A stretch of DNA of 64,000 bases from Oscillospiraceae bacterium (GCA_003538135.1 DPOR01000014.1:32927-96926), one strand, 5' to 3'; counted from the stretch's first letter, positions 44,208 to 53,253 are shown. Made by a program: numbers and translations. Notes: a model not told the origin generated them from the sequence alone.

Positions 44208-46700
44208 TCACCTGCATTCAAACCAATCGGGGCCCGGGCGGTAGCCGTTATCGATGCCGTGCTCGGCGCAGAACGGCTGCGAGCGCAGGACGAAGCGCAG
44301 GGTGTTCATGGCGCTGCGCAATATCTCGGCACGGGTGATTCCGTCGGGCTTGCCGAGGCTTTCGAGCAGAGAGGGATCGTATTTCTCCTTGCGCGAACCC
44401 GCTCCCGCTCCGGGCATGAGCACATCTATCTGACCGCGCACGCGGTAGGCGTTGTTGCGAAGCGCAGGAAAATCCGGATCCTTGCAGCCGCGCATCCACC
44501 AGTCGGTCATAACGCAGCCGTCATAGTCCCATTCGCCGCGCAGAATCTGCGTGCAGGTGCCGTAATGATAGTGCCCCCAGACGCCGTTTATCTTGTTATA
44601 AGAGGTCATGATATTAAACGGGCGCGCGGTTTTGACGCATATCTCAAAGCCCTTTAAATATATTTCGCGCAGCGCTCTCTCCGAGACGCGGGAATCGTTA
44701 TATATTCGCAGAGTCTCCTGGTTGTTGCAGGCGAAATGCTTCGGGCAGGCGGAGACACCCTGCGACTGCACGCCGCGCACGACCGCCGCGCCCATGGTTC
44801 CGCTGAGCAGCGGATCCTCCGAAAAATATTCAAAGTTTCTGCCGCAGAGCGGGTCCCTGTGGATATTCATGCCCGGAGCGAGCAGAACATCGGAGCCTTT
44901 TCGTACCATCTCCGCGCCCTCAACGGAATAGAGCTCACGAACCAACTGCTGATTCCATGTGCTCGCAAGCAGCGTGCCTATAGGCAGGAGCGACGCATAG
45001 GAATGGAGTCTTATGCCGGACGGGCCGTCCGTTGCGGTGACGGGTGGCACGCCTTTTTCGCGCAGGGATTCGAGTATTCCGCCGTAGACCGCGGCATTGC
45101 CGGGCGTGCCGAGCTTGCTGTTCATGACATAGTCGCCGCGGCAGAGCGCCTCAAGCTCGATATCCTCAAGCTGCGCCGCAAAGCCCGCCAAGGTCGCCCT
45201 GTTGTTTGCGACATCCTCGAGCTTTATTCCCTTGTCGCCCGTGAAATCTGGGGCTTCGGGCAGATTCTTCTCTATCTCCTCGCGGCGCAGCACGGCGCTC
45301 AGCGGTACGGATTCGTATCCTTTTTCTATCTTTCCGTTCTCGTCTGCCACCGCAACAAGGCGGTCAAAGGCCTCCTTGGGTGCGCAGTCTGCGCGGCTCT
45401 CAAGGCGCTGCGTTACACGCAGCTTAGGCTCGGTATGTACGCCTATTTGTTCGCAGGAGCGCACATCGGTGCCGACATAAATCGGATATTCCCCCGCCTC
45501 CAGCACATAGCAGAACGCTTCGCCCGTCTTTCCGGAGTCGTCAAAAGACGCCATGTTGGCGCACGGGAACGACATAACCAGCCGCTGCTCCTCGCCGGGC
45601 AGCAGGGTGCGCGTCTTTTCGTATGCGGCGAGACTCTTCAGCGCCTTGCCCAGTTCTCCCTGCGGAGCGCCGTAATAGACCTCTACGACCTCTTTGCCCG
45701 CCGCCTTGCCGATATTCTTGACCTTGACGGAGACAATTATTCTGTCGTCCGCCTCCATAACGGTCTTGTCGGACAGCTCGAACGAGGTGTAACTCAGACC
45801 GAAACCGAACGGGAACATGACCTTTTCGGGCGCGAAAGTCTCAAAATATCTGTAACCGACAAAAATATCCTCTGCGTAGTTATTGTACAGCTTCTTTCCG
45901 AAGTTTTCAGCCGCCGGGTAGCTCTCGTAGCAGTCGGCTATCGTGTCGGGCAGCTTGCCGCTCGGCGACACCTTGCCGGAGAGCACCTCGCCTATGGCGT
46001 TTCCGCTCTCCATGCCGCCCTGCCAGACATAGAGCACGGCGCTTAATTTGTCGCCGTATTTATTCATCCAAGACATATCTATAATATTGCCGCTGTTTAT
46101 CAGAATAACGGTATTTTTGAAATTCGCCGTCACCTTGTCGAGCAACGCGGTTTCGTCGTCGGTCAGATAATAGCTGCCCTTTTTAAGAGTATTCTCCCTG
46201 TCCTCGCCCGCAGAGCGGCCTATTGCGACAACGGCGCAGCTGCTGCGCTTTGAAGCCGCGGCAACGGTCTTTTCGTCTATCTTCATCTCATCGCGGCAGC
46301 GCGGCCACAAGCCCCAAACGCCGTCATCGGCGGGGTTTTTCTTTATCCAATCGGAATATATTTTTTCTGTCTGCTCGTCGATTTTTATTCCTGCGTTTTT
46401 CATGCCGTCCAGAAGATTAACCTTGTAGGGCTCGTTGACATCGCCGCCCGAGCCGTAGCCGACGAAGAACCAATCCTTTTGAAGTCTGCTGAAAACACAG
46501 ACGTTCTCATCCTTCGCTATGGGCAATACGCCGTTGTTTTTGAGCATAACAATGCCCTCCTCGGCGGCTGTCCGCGCTATCGACTTCATCTCCTCGGTCG
46601 TATCGGGAGAGCCCAGTTCGCCCTTGCTCGCGCCCTGCGCCGTGGCCGCAACCACCAGATTTATAACCTTTGAAAATGCTCTGCTTACCTTGTTGCTCAT
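44208..46700 (-). CDS. GH3 beta-glucosidase-type enzyme with inverted domain order
   Basis: 830 residues without a signal peptide. The usual GH3 C-terminal alpha/beta domain comes first (about 40-260, EEGIVMLKNNGVLPI; AVVAIGRSAGEDRE), then a fibronectin-III-like domain (about 305-385, EVVEVYYGAPQGELGKALKSL). The GH3 N-terminal barrel follows (about 500-800, TATDGPSGIR; GRNFEYFSEDP; CPKHFACNNQE; nucleophile Asp in CVMTDWWMRG). This permuted order is known in some ruminal GH3 enzymes. It should cleave beta-linked glucosides or xylosides in the cytoplasm. It follows the AlkD-like gene by 24 bases. Confidence 0.88.
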   Translation of the reverse strand: MSNKVSRAFSKVINLVVAATAQGASKGELGSPDTTEEMKSIARTAAEEGIVMLKNNGVLPIAKDENVCVFSRLQKDWFFVGYGSGGDVNEPYKVNLLDGMKNAGIKIDEQTEKIYSDWIKKNPADDGVWGLWPRCRDEMKIDEKTVAAASKRSSCAVVAIGRSAGEDRENTLKKGSYYLTDDETALLDKVTANFKNTVILINSGNIIDMSWMNKYGDKLSAVLYVWQGGMESGNAIGEVLSGKVSPSGKLPDTIADCYESYPAAENFGKKLYNNYAEDIFVGYRYFETFAPEKVMFPFGFGLSYTSFELSDKTVMEADDRIIVSVKVKNIGKAAGKEVVEVYYGAPQGELGKALKSLAAYEKTRTLLPGEEQRLVMSFPCANMASFDDSGKTGEAFCYVLEAGEYPIYVGTDVRSCEQIGVHTEPKLRVTQRLESRADCAPKEAFDRLVAVADENGKIEKGYESVPLSAVLRREEIEKNLPEAPDFTGDKGIKLEDVANNRATLAGFAAQLEDIELEALCRGDYVMNSKLGTPGNAAVYGGILESLREKGVPPVTATDGPSGIRLHSYASLLPIGTLLASTWNQQLVRELYSVEGAEMVRKGSDVLLAPGMNIHRDPLCGRNFEYFSEDPLLSGTMGAAVVRGVQSQGVSACPKHFACNNQETLRIYNDSRVSERALREIYLKGFEICVKTARPFNIMTSYNKINGVWGHYHYGTCTQILRGEWDYDGCVMTDWWMRGCKDPDFPALRNNAYRVRGQIDVLMPGAGAGSRKEKYDPSLLESLGKPDGITRAEILRSAMNTLRFVLRSQPFCAEHGIDNGYRPGPDWFECR

Positions 46701-46724
46701 AATATATCTCCTGCTCCTGTTATA

Positions 46725-47411
46725 TTATTTTCGTTTCATCGCGCGTATTTCCGCCTTTTCCTGCGGCGTGACGCGGTATGATTCAATTATCTTTTGAAGC
46801 GACTTGTTAAACGTAAAATCATCGAGCCTGTTGTTTTCAAGATACCGCCGGGTCTCTTCCCTCGCATTGACAAAAAACACCGAAACCGCCCAGGCGACCG
46901 CCATTTTTACGTAGTAATCGTCGTTTTCTATCTTATCGAACTTCTCAAAGACGCGCGGGGCATACTCGCCGTCCTTGAAATAAGCGAGCGACATAACCGC
47001 GGCAAAACGGATATCATAGGTTCTGTCGGACTCAAAATACGGCTGAATAAATTCCCAGACCCGCTCCCTGTCTTTTTTGACAAACTTGAGGCTCGTTACA
47101 AAGCTGTCGCAGACAGACCAGCAGTCTATCTCCGGCACAAACCCGGCAACCGCCTTCAAGTGCTCCTCAAGCGGCATATCCGCTCCCGCGACGACAAAGC
47201 CGCGCACCAGCGTCTCCTCGAGCGTATCGCCCTGCGGGAGCTCGGGCAAAGAGCCCTTCGGGCTTGCTCTTTTTATCCGCGCCGCAATCGCGCGAAGCTG
47301 CGGCAGGCGCACACCGATTATCCTGTTTCTGTCTACCGTCGGCAAAAGCGCCGAATGAAACTCTTTATATTCTTTATCCGCGAGCCGTTCGAGCTCTTCT
47401 CTTATGTCCAT
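46725..47411 (-). CDS. AlkD-like DNA alkylation repair protein
   Basis: 228 residues made of HEAT-like helical repeats, with IIGVRLPQLRAIAARI, CWSVCDSF, RTYDIRFAAVMSLAYF and YYVKMAVAWAVSVFF, the pattern of AlkD DNA glycosylases. Family members remove alkylated purines from DNA. It is upstream of, and probably transcribed with, the GH3 gene, an odd pairing with no clear logic. GGAGGCCCGT precedes the ATG. Confidence 0.87.
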   Translation of the reverse strand: MDIREELERLADKEYKEFHSALLPTVDRNRIIGVRLPQLRAIAARIKRASPKGSLPELPQGDTLEETLVRGFVVAGADMPLEEHLKAVAGFVPEIDCWSVCDSFVTSLKFVKKDRERVWEFIQPYFESDRTYDIRFAAVMSLAYFKDGEYAPRVFEKFDKIENDDYYVKMAVAWAVSVFFVNAREETRRYLENNRLDDFTFNKSLQKIIESYRVTPQEKAEIRAMKRK

Positions 47412-47507
47412 ACGGGCCTCCGTTTTAAGTCCTATATAAATTGTATCATATAAGCCGTTCTATTTCTATATCCCGGACATAATTTTAGGTAAATCTTCAT
47501 AATTTTT

Positions 47508-47536
47508 TTGACTTTTTTCAATAAATACTGTATAAT
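47508..47536 (+). promoter_or_regulatory. Sigma-A promoter of the PHP-domain gene
   Basis: TTGACT (47508-47513), 17-base T-rich spacer, perfect TATAAT (47531-47536). Confidence 0.8.
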
Positions 47537-47582
47537 GATTTCAGAATAAATTTCATGTACGCAATAAGAAAAGGAGAATACC

Positions 47583-49007
47583 ATGAAAAAAAACAACTTC
47601 AAGCGTTTGCTCTCGTTCCTCCTCGCCGCAGCACTGTGCCTCGGGATGCTTCCCGCGGTTTTTGCGCAGGACACGGAAGCGAAGAATATCGACTACGCCA
47701 TCACGAATCCCTATGCCGACGTTGACTGGGAGACCTACGGCCAGTACAAGGCGAGCCTGCACAATCACAGCATAGTGTCCGACGGCAACAACGACATGAA
47801 CTATGTTATCGAGACCTACTACTCGATGGGCTATGATATTCTCGCCATAACCGACCACGGCACCGTTGACAGAAGCTGGCTTAATCCCAACTGCGTCCCC
47901 GGTCTCCAGCTCGCGCTCGGCTTCAGGCGCGACAACGGCTTTGAAAAGCCGACGGGCTTGACCCTCGGGCGCTACAATCAGATAGCCTCCGGCAGCGACA
48001 GAGGCGGCCGCGGAATGCTCAGAGTCCCCTACGGCATCGAGCACAATCCCACCTCATTCAACAACTCCCATGTCAACTCTTGGTTTGCCGATTACGGCCA
48101 CGGCGTTTTGGGCGGCACGAGCGACTATGAGACTCCGATAAAGAACATCGACGCTCTCGGCGGCCTTTCGGTCATCAACCACCCCGGCGAATACACGGGC
48201 GCACGCAACGAGGACGACTACGACAAGGCCTACAACGAGGACTATGACTACTATATCAACAAGTTCGCCCGCCTGCTCAAGCTCTATCCCTCCTGCATCG
48301 GAATAGACATAAACTCCAAGGGCGATCACCGCACCCGCCACGACCGCAAGCTCTGGGATATCCTGCTTCAAAAGGTCGTCCCCTCAGGGCGCAACGTCTT
48401 TGCCATCGCAAGCTCTGACGCCCACCGCCTCTCCGCCATGGACAACGGCTGGACAATAATGCTCATGCCCTCCAACACTGTCGATAATCTCAAGGCCTGC
48501 ATGAAGCAGGGCGCATTCTTCGCGGGCAGCAGATATATAAAGAACACCCGCGAGCTCGAGCAGTTCAGCAGAGAAGTCGGCTACAATGTCGCCGACGAGG
48601 ACGGCCGCTGGTACGCATCCCCCGACCTCGTTCAGCCGACGATAACAAAAATCGCCGTTGATGACAGAGCGGACACTATATCTATAACCGCAGAAAATTA
48701 TCTGACAATTCACTGGATAGCAGACGGCAAGGTCATTCACGTCGGCTCCGAAATCGACCTCAATGACTACTCCGACGAGATAGGCAGCTATGTCCGCGCA
48801 GAGGTTTTCGGCGAGGGCGGAATCCTCTACACTCAGGCGTTCACCCTCGACTATGACGGCGCACCCAAAGCGGAGGATAAGTTCTTTTTCGACTGGGGCA
48901 ATGTTGTCAAGCTTTTCGCCGACTCCGTTCTCTATGTCTGCGGCAAGAGCACGCTGTTCTGTAAGATATGGTTCGCGCTGACCCGCAACGATGCGTTCGC
49001 AAAATAA
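47583..49007 (+). CDS. Exported PHP-domain metallohydrolase
   Basis: 474 residues with a Sec signal peptide (FKRLLSFLLAAALCLGMLPAVFA, about 6-28). The PHP metal motifs are visible: LHNHSIVSDG (H-x-H), AITDHGTVD, NHPGEY and ASSDAHRLS. After the PHP domain (about 55-340) comes a beta-sandwich-like C-terminal segment of 120 residues. PHP proteins are metal-dependent phosphoesterases, and this one would act outside the cell. The substrate is unknown. The gene is flanked by its own promoter and terminator. Confidence 0.85.
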   Translation: MKKNNFKRLLSFLLAAALCLGMLPAVFAQDTEAKNIDYAITNPYADVDWETYGQYKASLHNHSIVSDGNNDMNYVIETYYSMGYDILAITDHGTVDRSWLNPNCVPGLQLALGFRRDNGFEKPTGLTLGRYNQIASGSDRGGRGMLRVPYGIEHNPTSFNNSHVNSWFADYGHGVLGGTSDYETPIKNIDALGGLSVINHPGEYTGARNEDDYDKAYNEDYDYYINKFARLLKLYPSCIGIDINSKGDHRTRHDRKLWDILLQKVVPSGRNVFAIASSDAHRLSAMDNGWTIMLMPSNTVDNLKACMKQGAFFAGSRYIKNTRELEQFSREVGYNVADEDGRWYASPDLVQPTITKIAVDDRADTISITAENYLTIHWIADGKVIHVGSEIDLNDYSDEIGSYVRAEVFGEGGILYTQAFTLDYDGAPKAEDKFFFDWGNVVKLFADSVLYVCGKSTLFCKIWFALTRNDAFAK

Positions 49008-49017
49008 ATAAAACATC

Positions 49018-49053
49018 GCCCGCGCTCCGTAATTTCCGAGCGCGGGTTCTTTA
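49018..49053 (+). terminator. Intrinsic terminator of the PHP gene
   Basis: CCCGCGCTC pairs with GAGCGCGGG, followed by TTCTTTAT. Confidence 0.82.
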
Positions 49054-49055
49054 TG

Positions 49056-49096
49056 CAAAAACGGAGAAAAGCCTTGAGCGGCTTGCCTCCGTTTTA
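49056..49096 (-). terminator. Intrinsic terminator of the small membrane protein gene
   Basis: On the minus strand AAAACGGAG pairs with CTCCGTTTT around a smaller inner hairpin, ending in TTTTTGC. It is back to back with the PHP terminator. Confidence 0.72.
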
Positions 49097-49101
49097 TTTG
49101 G

Positions 49102-49323
49102 TTATGACGCTTTTTCTTCTTTGCTTTCCGTCTGCTTTTCGATTTTCTCGCGCCATTTGCGCGTCTTTATCATCTGAATCCGTCTGCTCCAGATGATGTA
49201 GATAAGCACGGGAGCAATAATCGTCCCCGACGCCTCATCCGGGCTGTTCCATGCGAAAATGAACAGGTACACCAAAGCCGCAGTTGCGATAACATCTAAA
49301 ATAATGCCAATAACAAGATCCAT
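49102..49323 (-). CDS. Small two-helix membrane protein of unknown function
   Basis: 73 residues: two hydrophobic helices (about 3-25 and 33-48) followed by a basic then acidic tail (RRIQMIKTRKWREKIEKQTESKEEK). I do not recognise the family. The ATG has AAAGGAGAAATTT upstream and the gene has a terminator, so it is probably real. Confidence 0.6.
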   Translation of the reverse strand: MDLVIGIILDVIATAALVYLFIFAWNSPDEASGTIIAPVLIYIIWSRRIQMIKTRKWREKIEKQTESKEEKAS

Positions 49324-49353
49324 AAATTTCTCCTTTACGGTATATAAGTTATG

Positions 49354-49378
49354 CTATTTCGAAGCGAAATAGTTTTTG
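49354..49378 (+). terminator. Terminator-like hairpin with no plus-strand gene
   Basis: CTATTTCG and CGAAATAG form an 8-bp stem with a 3-base loop, followed by TTTTTGC. It begins the AT-rich gap 49324-49726, which holds no convincing gene. The rest of the gap is very AT-rich and contains the WYL promoter. Confidence 0.4.
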
Positions 49379-49620
49379 CAGAAAACGGATAAGAAACTTT
49401 GGGGGAAATCGAAAATGAAGCTCCATCCTTACCAACAGAAAAAGATGGTCCAAGTAAAACGCTCTATTGTTAAAAATAGACATAAAAGTTTTTTATTTAA
49501 TCACTTTAATTTTTTGAAGAAATATGCACATTTCTATTTTATAATAAACACTTTTCTATTTTTTGTCAAGCACATTTTCAATAATAAACTTTATTTTGAC
49601 AAAAAATATTATTTTGCTCA

Positions 49621-49649
49621 TTGCAAAATTTGTCAATATGCCGTATAAT
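49621..49649 (+). promoter_or_regulatory. Sigma-A promoter of the WYL regulator gene
   Basis: TTGCAA (49621-49626), 17 bases, TATAAT (49644-49649). A second weaker pair begins with TTGACA near 49669. Confidence 0.6.
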
Positions 49650-49726
49650 AACTTTACACAGTCCGTTTTTTGACACACATAATATTTTATAATATATCCG
49701 TAAAATAAAACCGGAGGATATTAAAA

Positions 49727-50713
49727 ATGGCAAAAAAATCAAACCAGAAAATAAAGCTGCTCTATCTGATGAAGATTTTGCTCGAAAATACGGACGACGA
49801 ACACGGGCTGACACTCGCCGAAATATCTGACGCGCTGGGCGAATACGGCGTTGACGCGGAGCGCAAAACGCTCTATGACGATATCGATGTGCTCACGCTG
49901 TTCGGGCTCGACATCGAAAAGAGAAAGGGCAAGACAGTGACCTATCATGTCGTCAGCCGCGATTTCGAATTGCCGGAGCTCAAGCTCCTCGTCGACGCGG
50001 TTCAGTCCTCGCGCTTTATCACGCACAAAAAGAGCAACGAGCTGATAAAGAAAATCGAGGGCTTTGCAAGCCGCTACGAGGCGCAGGAGCTGCAGAGGCA
50101 GGTCTTTGTCTCGAACCGCATCAAGGCGATGAACGAGAGTATATACTACGCCGTAGACTACATACACGACGCGATAAACCGCGACGCAAAGATAGCCTTT
50201 CAGTATTTCACCTGGGACGAGCACAAGGAAAAGAAGCTGCGCCACGACGGCAAAGAATATCTCATCAGCCCCTGGGCGCTGACTTGGGACGAAGAGAACT
50301 ACTATATGATAGGCTACGATTCGGACGAGGACAAGATAAAGCACTACAGAGTCGACAAGATGACAAATCTTCAGCCGACAGAAGAAAAGCGCGACGGCGC
50401 GGAGCTGTTTGACAACTTCGACATGGCGCTCTACTCGAAGCAAACCTTCGGGATGTACGGCGGACGCGAGGAGACGGTGACGCTCCGCTGCAAAAATGAG
50501 CTTGCCAACGTCATGATAGACAAGTTCGGCTTCGACACCGCGTTTTCAAACATCACCGACACTCACTTTGATATGCGCGTCAAGGTGTTCGTAAGCCCGA
50601 TGTTTCTGACATGGCTGATGAACTTCGGCGCGGACGTCACGGTACTCTCCCCCGGGAGCGTGAAGGACGAGCTGATAGAATTAGCGTCCGATGTGCTCGA
50701 GCAGTATAAGTGA
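49727..50713 (+). CDS. WYL-domain transcriptional regulator
   Basis: 328 residues. The N-terminal winged helix-turn-helix (about 8-75, LAEISDALGEYGVDAERKTLYDDI) is followed by the WYL domain (about 150-230, EYLISPWALTWDEENYYMIGYD) and a C-terminal WCX-like extension. WYL proteins sense nucleic acids or nucleotides and control stress or defence genes. No defence genes lie beside it here. It starts after CCGGAGGATATTAAAA and ends at its own terminator. Confidence 0.9.
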   Translation: MAKKSNQKIKLLYLMKILLENTDDEHGLTLAEISDALGEYGVDAERKTLYDDIDVLTLFGLDIEKRKGKTVTYHVVSRDFELPELKLLVDAVQSSRFITHKKSNELIKKIEGFASRYEAQELQRQVFVSNRIKAMNESIYYAVDYIHDAINRDAKIAFQYFTWDEHKEKKLRHDGKEYLISPWALTWDEENYYMIGYDSDEDKIKHYRVDKMTNLQPTEEKRDGAELFDNFDMALYSKQTFGMYGGREETVTLRCKNELANVMIDKFGFDTAFSNITDTHFDMRVKVFVSPMFLTWLMNFGADVTVLSPGSVKDELIELASDVLEQYK

Positions 50714-50722
50714 ATCACAGAC

Positions 50723-50752
50723 AAAGCCCTTGCATTTGCAGGGGCTTTTTGC
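50723..50752 (+). terminator. Intrinsic terminator of the WYL gene
   Basis: AGCCC-TTGCA pairs with TGCA-GGGGCT, followed by TTTTTGC. After it, 50753-51084 holds no gene or structure that I can support. Confidence 0.8.
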
Positions 50753-51084
50753 TGTCCGTTTTTTTACACACTTTAATCGCAGTCTAAGCGCAGCCACATC
50801 ATAAAGAGCTTAATGCTGATTTTTAAGCCGACAACTGCCGATATGTTTTCACAAAGTACAATTTTATACTTTTTAAATCAGAAGAACCTCACAAGCGCAT
50901 TGTAAAGATCTGTTTGCCATGCATTCAAGTTACGCTCGCGATAAAGCAGGGTCATTATATCTCCGTTACGACCTCGCTTTTTTCTTCGCAGTCAATGAGC
51001 TTGCGATAAAGACTAAGATGTTACGAATAGGTGGAGTCAAGCATGTCCTCGCAGCAGAGGAGATTCAAAGTGTTTTGCAAAACG

Positions 51085-51113
51085 CTTGACTTCATTTTTT
51101 TGCTATGCTATAT
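51085..51113 (+). promoter_or_regulatory. Sigma-A promoter of the orphan small RNA
   Basis: TTGACT (51085-51090), exactly 17 bases, TATATT (51108-51113). Transcription should start near 51120. Confidence 0.72.
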
Positions 51114-51119
51114 TTTACT

Positions 51120-51203
51120 CGGAAAGGGCGAACGCATGGGGCGTCGGGGACGTAAGCTGCGGGCTAAGGCATGTTCAGCACTTGCGAGACCCTTTCTTTT
51201 TTT
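51120..51203 (+). ncRNA. Candidate orphan small RNA of about 84 nt
   Basis: A near-consensus promoter leads into a GC-rich segment. Its 5' end GAAAGGG (51122-51128) pairs perfectly with CCCTTTC (51190-51196), and a run of seven T follows. The terminal stem closes the whole molecule, as in compact structured RNAs. Inner hairpins are possible, for example CGTC-GGG-GACG at 51142-51152. It contains no start codon with a ribosome binding site. It lacks the SRP RNA signature and I could not match it to a known class. It lies about 140 bases upstream of the lyase gene. Confidence 0.55.
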
Positions 51204-51342
51204 GCGCGCATAAGGGAAATTTAATGCAAAACGCCGCATCGGCAGCGGGCGCTGCATCGGTTTTCGCGCTTTAAGTGTGATTTGAGAAAAATCAATATCG
51301 GACCGAAGAACGTCCGTAAAATAAAAAGAGGGTCGTAATATC

Positions 51343-52266
51343 ATGAGCAGAATCGATAAATTCAAAGGAATCATCCCGGCATTCTACGCCTGCTATGATT
51401 CGAACGGAGAAGTAAGCGTTGAGCAAAACAAAAAACTCGCCCGCTATTTGGCGGACAAGGGCGTTCAGGGGCTGTATGTAGGCGGATCCTCGGGCGAATG
51501 CATCTATCACAGTGTCGAGGAGCGCAAGAAAGCTTTGAAGGCCGTCATGGAGGAAGTCGGCGGACAGCTGACGGTCATAGCCCATGTCGCTTGCAACAAC
51601 ACGAGGGACAGCGCCGAATTGGCGGCATATGCGGAGCATTTAGGCGTGGATGCCATCGCCTCCATTCCGCCTATTTATTTTCATCTGCCCGAATATGCCA
51701 TTGCCGATTACTGGAACACAATTTCAGGCGCCGCCTGTAATACGCCGTTTATAATCTACAACATTCCGCAGCTTGCGGGGGTCGCGCTCAGCCATTCCCT
51801 TCTCAGGGAGATGCTTAAAAATCCCAATGTCATCGGCGTGAAAAATTCCTCGGTCAGCGTGCAGGATATACGGGATTTCAAGGACATCGGCGGAGAGGAT
51901 TTCATTGTATTCAACGGCCCCGACGAGCAGCTCGCCGCAGGGCTGATGATGGGCGCGGAGGCAGGAATCGGCGGAACCTATGCCGTAATGCCCGAGCTGT
52001 TCCTCGCCGTTCGCCGTTTTCTGCAAGCAAATCAGGTCGAAAAAGCGCAGCAGCTTCAGGGCGATATTGTTCGTATCATTGAAGCCATGCTGGGCGGACG
52101 CGCGAACCTATACGCCGTAATGAAGGAGTATTTGAAACGGTATAAGGGTCTGGATTTGGGCGGCGTTCGCGCACCTCTGACAGGGCTTTGTCCGCAGGAC
52201 GACCGCATTGTGACACAGACGGCAAGCATGATCGAAGCAGCCGTAAAAAAGTACGGCGCACTGTAA
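51343..52266 (+). CDS. Dihydrodipicolinate synthase / N-acetylneuraminate lyase family protein
   Basis: 307 residues, a class I aldolase TIM barrel. The family pattern is LYVGGSSGECIYHS near residue 47, the catalytic Tyr in YNIPQLAG and the Schiff-base Lys in IGVKNSS. The YNIPQLAG and GGSSGE forms resemble the NanA branch more than DapA. It would cleave or condense a pyruvate-derived keto acid such as sialic acid. No sialic acid transporter or kinase is adjacent. Start after AGAGGGTCGTAATATC, bidirectional terminator downstream. Confidence 0.87.
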   Translation: MSRIDKFKGIIPAFYACYDSNGEVSVEQNKKLARYLADKGVQGLYVGGSSGECIYHSVEERKKALKAVMEEVGGQLTVIAHVACNNTRDSAELAAYAEHLGVDAIASIPPIYFHLPEYAIADYWNTISGAACNTPFIIYNIPQLAGVALSHSLLREMLKNPNVIGVKNSSVSVQDIRDFKDIGGEDFIVFNGPDEQLAAGLMMGAEAGIGGTYAVMPELFLAVRRFLQANQVEKAQQLQGDIVRIIEAMLGGRANLYAVMKEYLKRYKGLDLGGVRAPLTGLCPQDDRIVTQTASMIEAAVKKYGAL

Positions 52267-52295
52267 TTTAAATTAAATAAAGCGGCGAAACTGCC

Positions 52296-52331
52296 GCAAA
52301 AAAACCATCGGCTCAGCCGATGGTTTTTTAT
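52296..52331. terminator. Bidirectional intrinsic terminator
   Basis: AACCATCGGC and GCCGATGGTT form a perfect 10-bp stem with a TCA loop, flanked by T-runs on both strands. It serves the lyase gene and the convergent membrane protein gene. Confidence 0.88.
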
Positions 52332-52408
52332 CGGCATAAAAATACCGCCGGGGATTGCTCCGCAGCGGTTTAGAAAAACTATATTTATTATGCGGTATCA
52401 AACGAAAA

Positions 52409-52999
52409 TTACTGCTGTTGCTTTCTGTTTGTCTTGAAAAAAACAAATAAATATACCAAAAGGCAGCCAAGGTCGCTTAATGCCGAAAAAAATCTTGTTT
52501 GATGGGCAAATACGCTATAAAAAAGGATGACCGTCTCCGCAAACAAAAATACCGCCGGCATTGCACAGAGCAGCCTCCCCCATATCTTATTTTTTCTGCC
52601 GTACCATAAGATGATTCCCAAGGCGGCGCAAACCAAAGCGGGCGGAACGCTGTATAACAGCCAGCCCCCGATATGATTTAGCATAAGTTCGGATAATGAC
52701 CGAAACTGCGTTGCTCCGCTGCGATAAAGCCGAAAAGATTGATGTACGGTCGTAATAAGGAACATTAAAAATATGTATATTCCTGCATTGATTGCCGCAC
52801 ATTTTCTGCTCTCGCTGAAAAAAACAATCAACGAAGTCGAAAACACCCAAAAGCCGAATGTACTCGAGCTCCAATAATAAAACGACAGGAAACTATTATC
52901 CGGCAATTCAATAAAAAGCACAACGGAGAACCCCGCAAGTAAGCCTAAAGCGGTCACCAAAGCATAAGATTTAAGGTTGTGCCGAAATAAAGCTTTCAA
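52409..52999 (-). CDS. Polytopic membrane protein of unknown function
   Basis: 196 residues with about five hydrophobic helices (starting near residues 13, 45, 70, 110 and 150) and a basic C-terminus. I do not recognise the family. The start codon is TTG with AGGGGGGATCAC upstream. The DNA is more AT-rich than most of the window. It is the last of a group of small minus-strand membrane genes. Confidence 0.65.
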   Translation of the reverse strand: MKALFRHNLKSYALVTALGLLAGFSVVLFIELPDNSFLSFYYWSSSTFGFWVFSTSLIVFFSESRKCAAINAGIYIFLMFLITTVHQSFRLYRSGATQFRSLSELMLNHIGGWLLYSVPPALVCAALGIILWYGRKNKIWGRLLCAMPAVFLFAETVILFYSVFAHQTRFFSALSDLGCLLVYLFVFFKTNRKQQQ

Positions 53000-53046
53000 G
53001 TGATCCCCCCTATGCTTTTTCTCCGCTGAAGTGCATTACGCCGAGA

Positions 53047-53253
53047 TTACCATTTTCCCTTTTTAATCCTTCCGCCAATCAGGATAACGGAAAACACGGC
53101 GACAGCAGTCACTGCGGAAATCCATATGGGCGAAAGCACCCATATCCAACTCCACTTGATAACTCCCAACAGCTTCAGTGCAATAAAGATAATCGTCAGA
53201 ACGGATACGATGCCAAGCCCGCCCTGTTTTGCTTGTTTTTTTTTATTATTCAT
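53047..53253 (-). CDS. Small membrane protein, Fragile-X-F/Tmemb_185-like
   Basis: 68 residues with two helices. The stretch LKLLGVIKWSWIWVLSPIW is the hallmark of the short bacterial proteins annotated as transmembrane Fragile-X-F, of unknown function. The ATG follows GGAGGTCTGTT. Confidence 0.72.
   Translation of the reverse strand: MNNKKKQAKQGGLGIVSVLTIIFIALKLLGVIKWSWIWVLSPIWISAVTAVAVFSVILIGGRIKKGKW

Noticed and set aside
44736..46046. Open frame of 436 codons on the plus strand
   Set aside because: Antisense shadow of the GH3 gene; composition is typical of reverse-strand frames in this genome.
49376..49648. Possible 78- to 90-residue AT-rich protein between the small membrane protein and WYL genes
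   Set aside because: GGGGGA lies before an internal ATG near 49414, but the protein is low-complexity (Phe, Lys, Asn) and the region holds the WYL promoter. I consider it non-coding.
51120..51203. SRP RNA or other known housekeeping RNA
   Set aside because: The size would fit a small SRP RNA, but the GGTCAGG...GGAAGCAGCC signature is missing. I keep it as an unassigned RNA.
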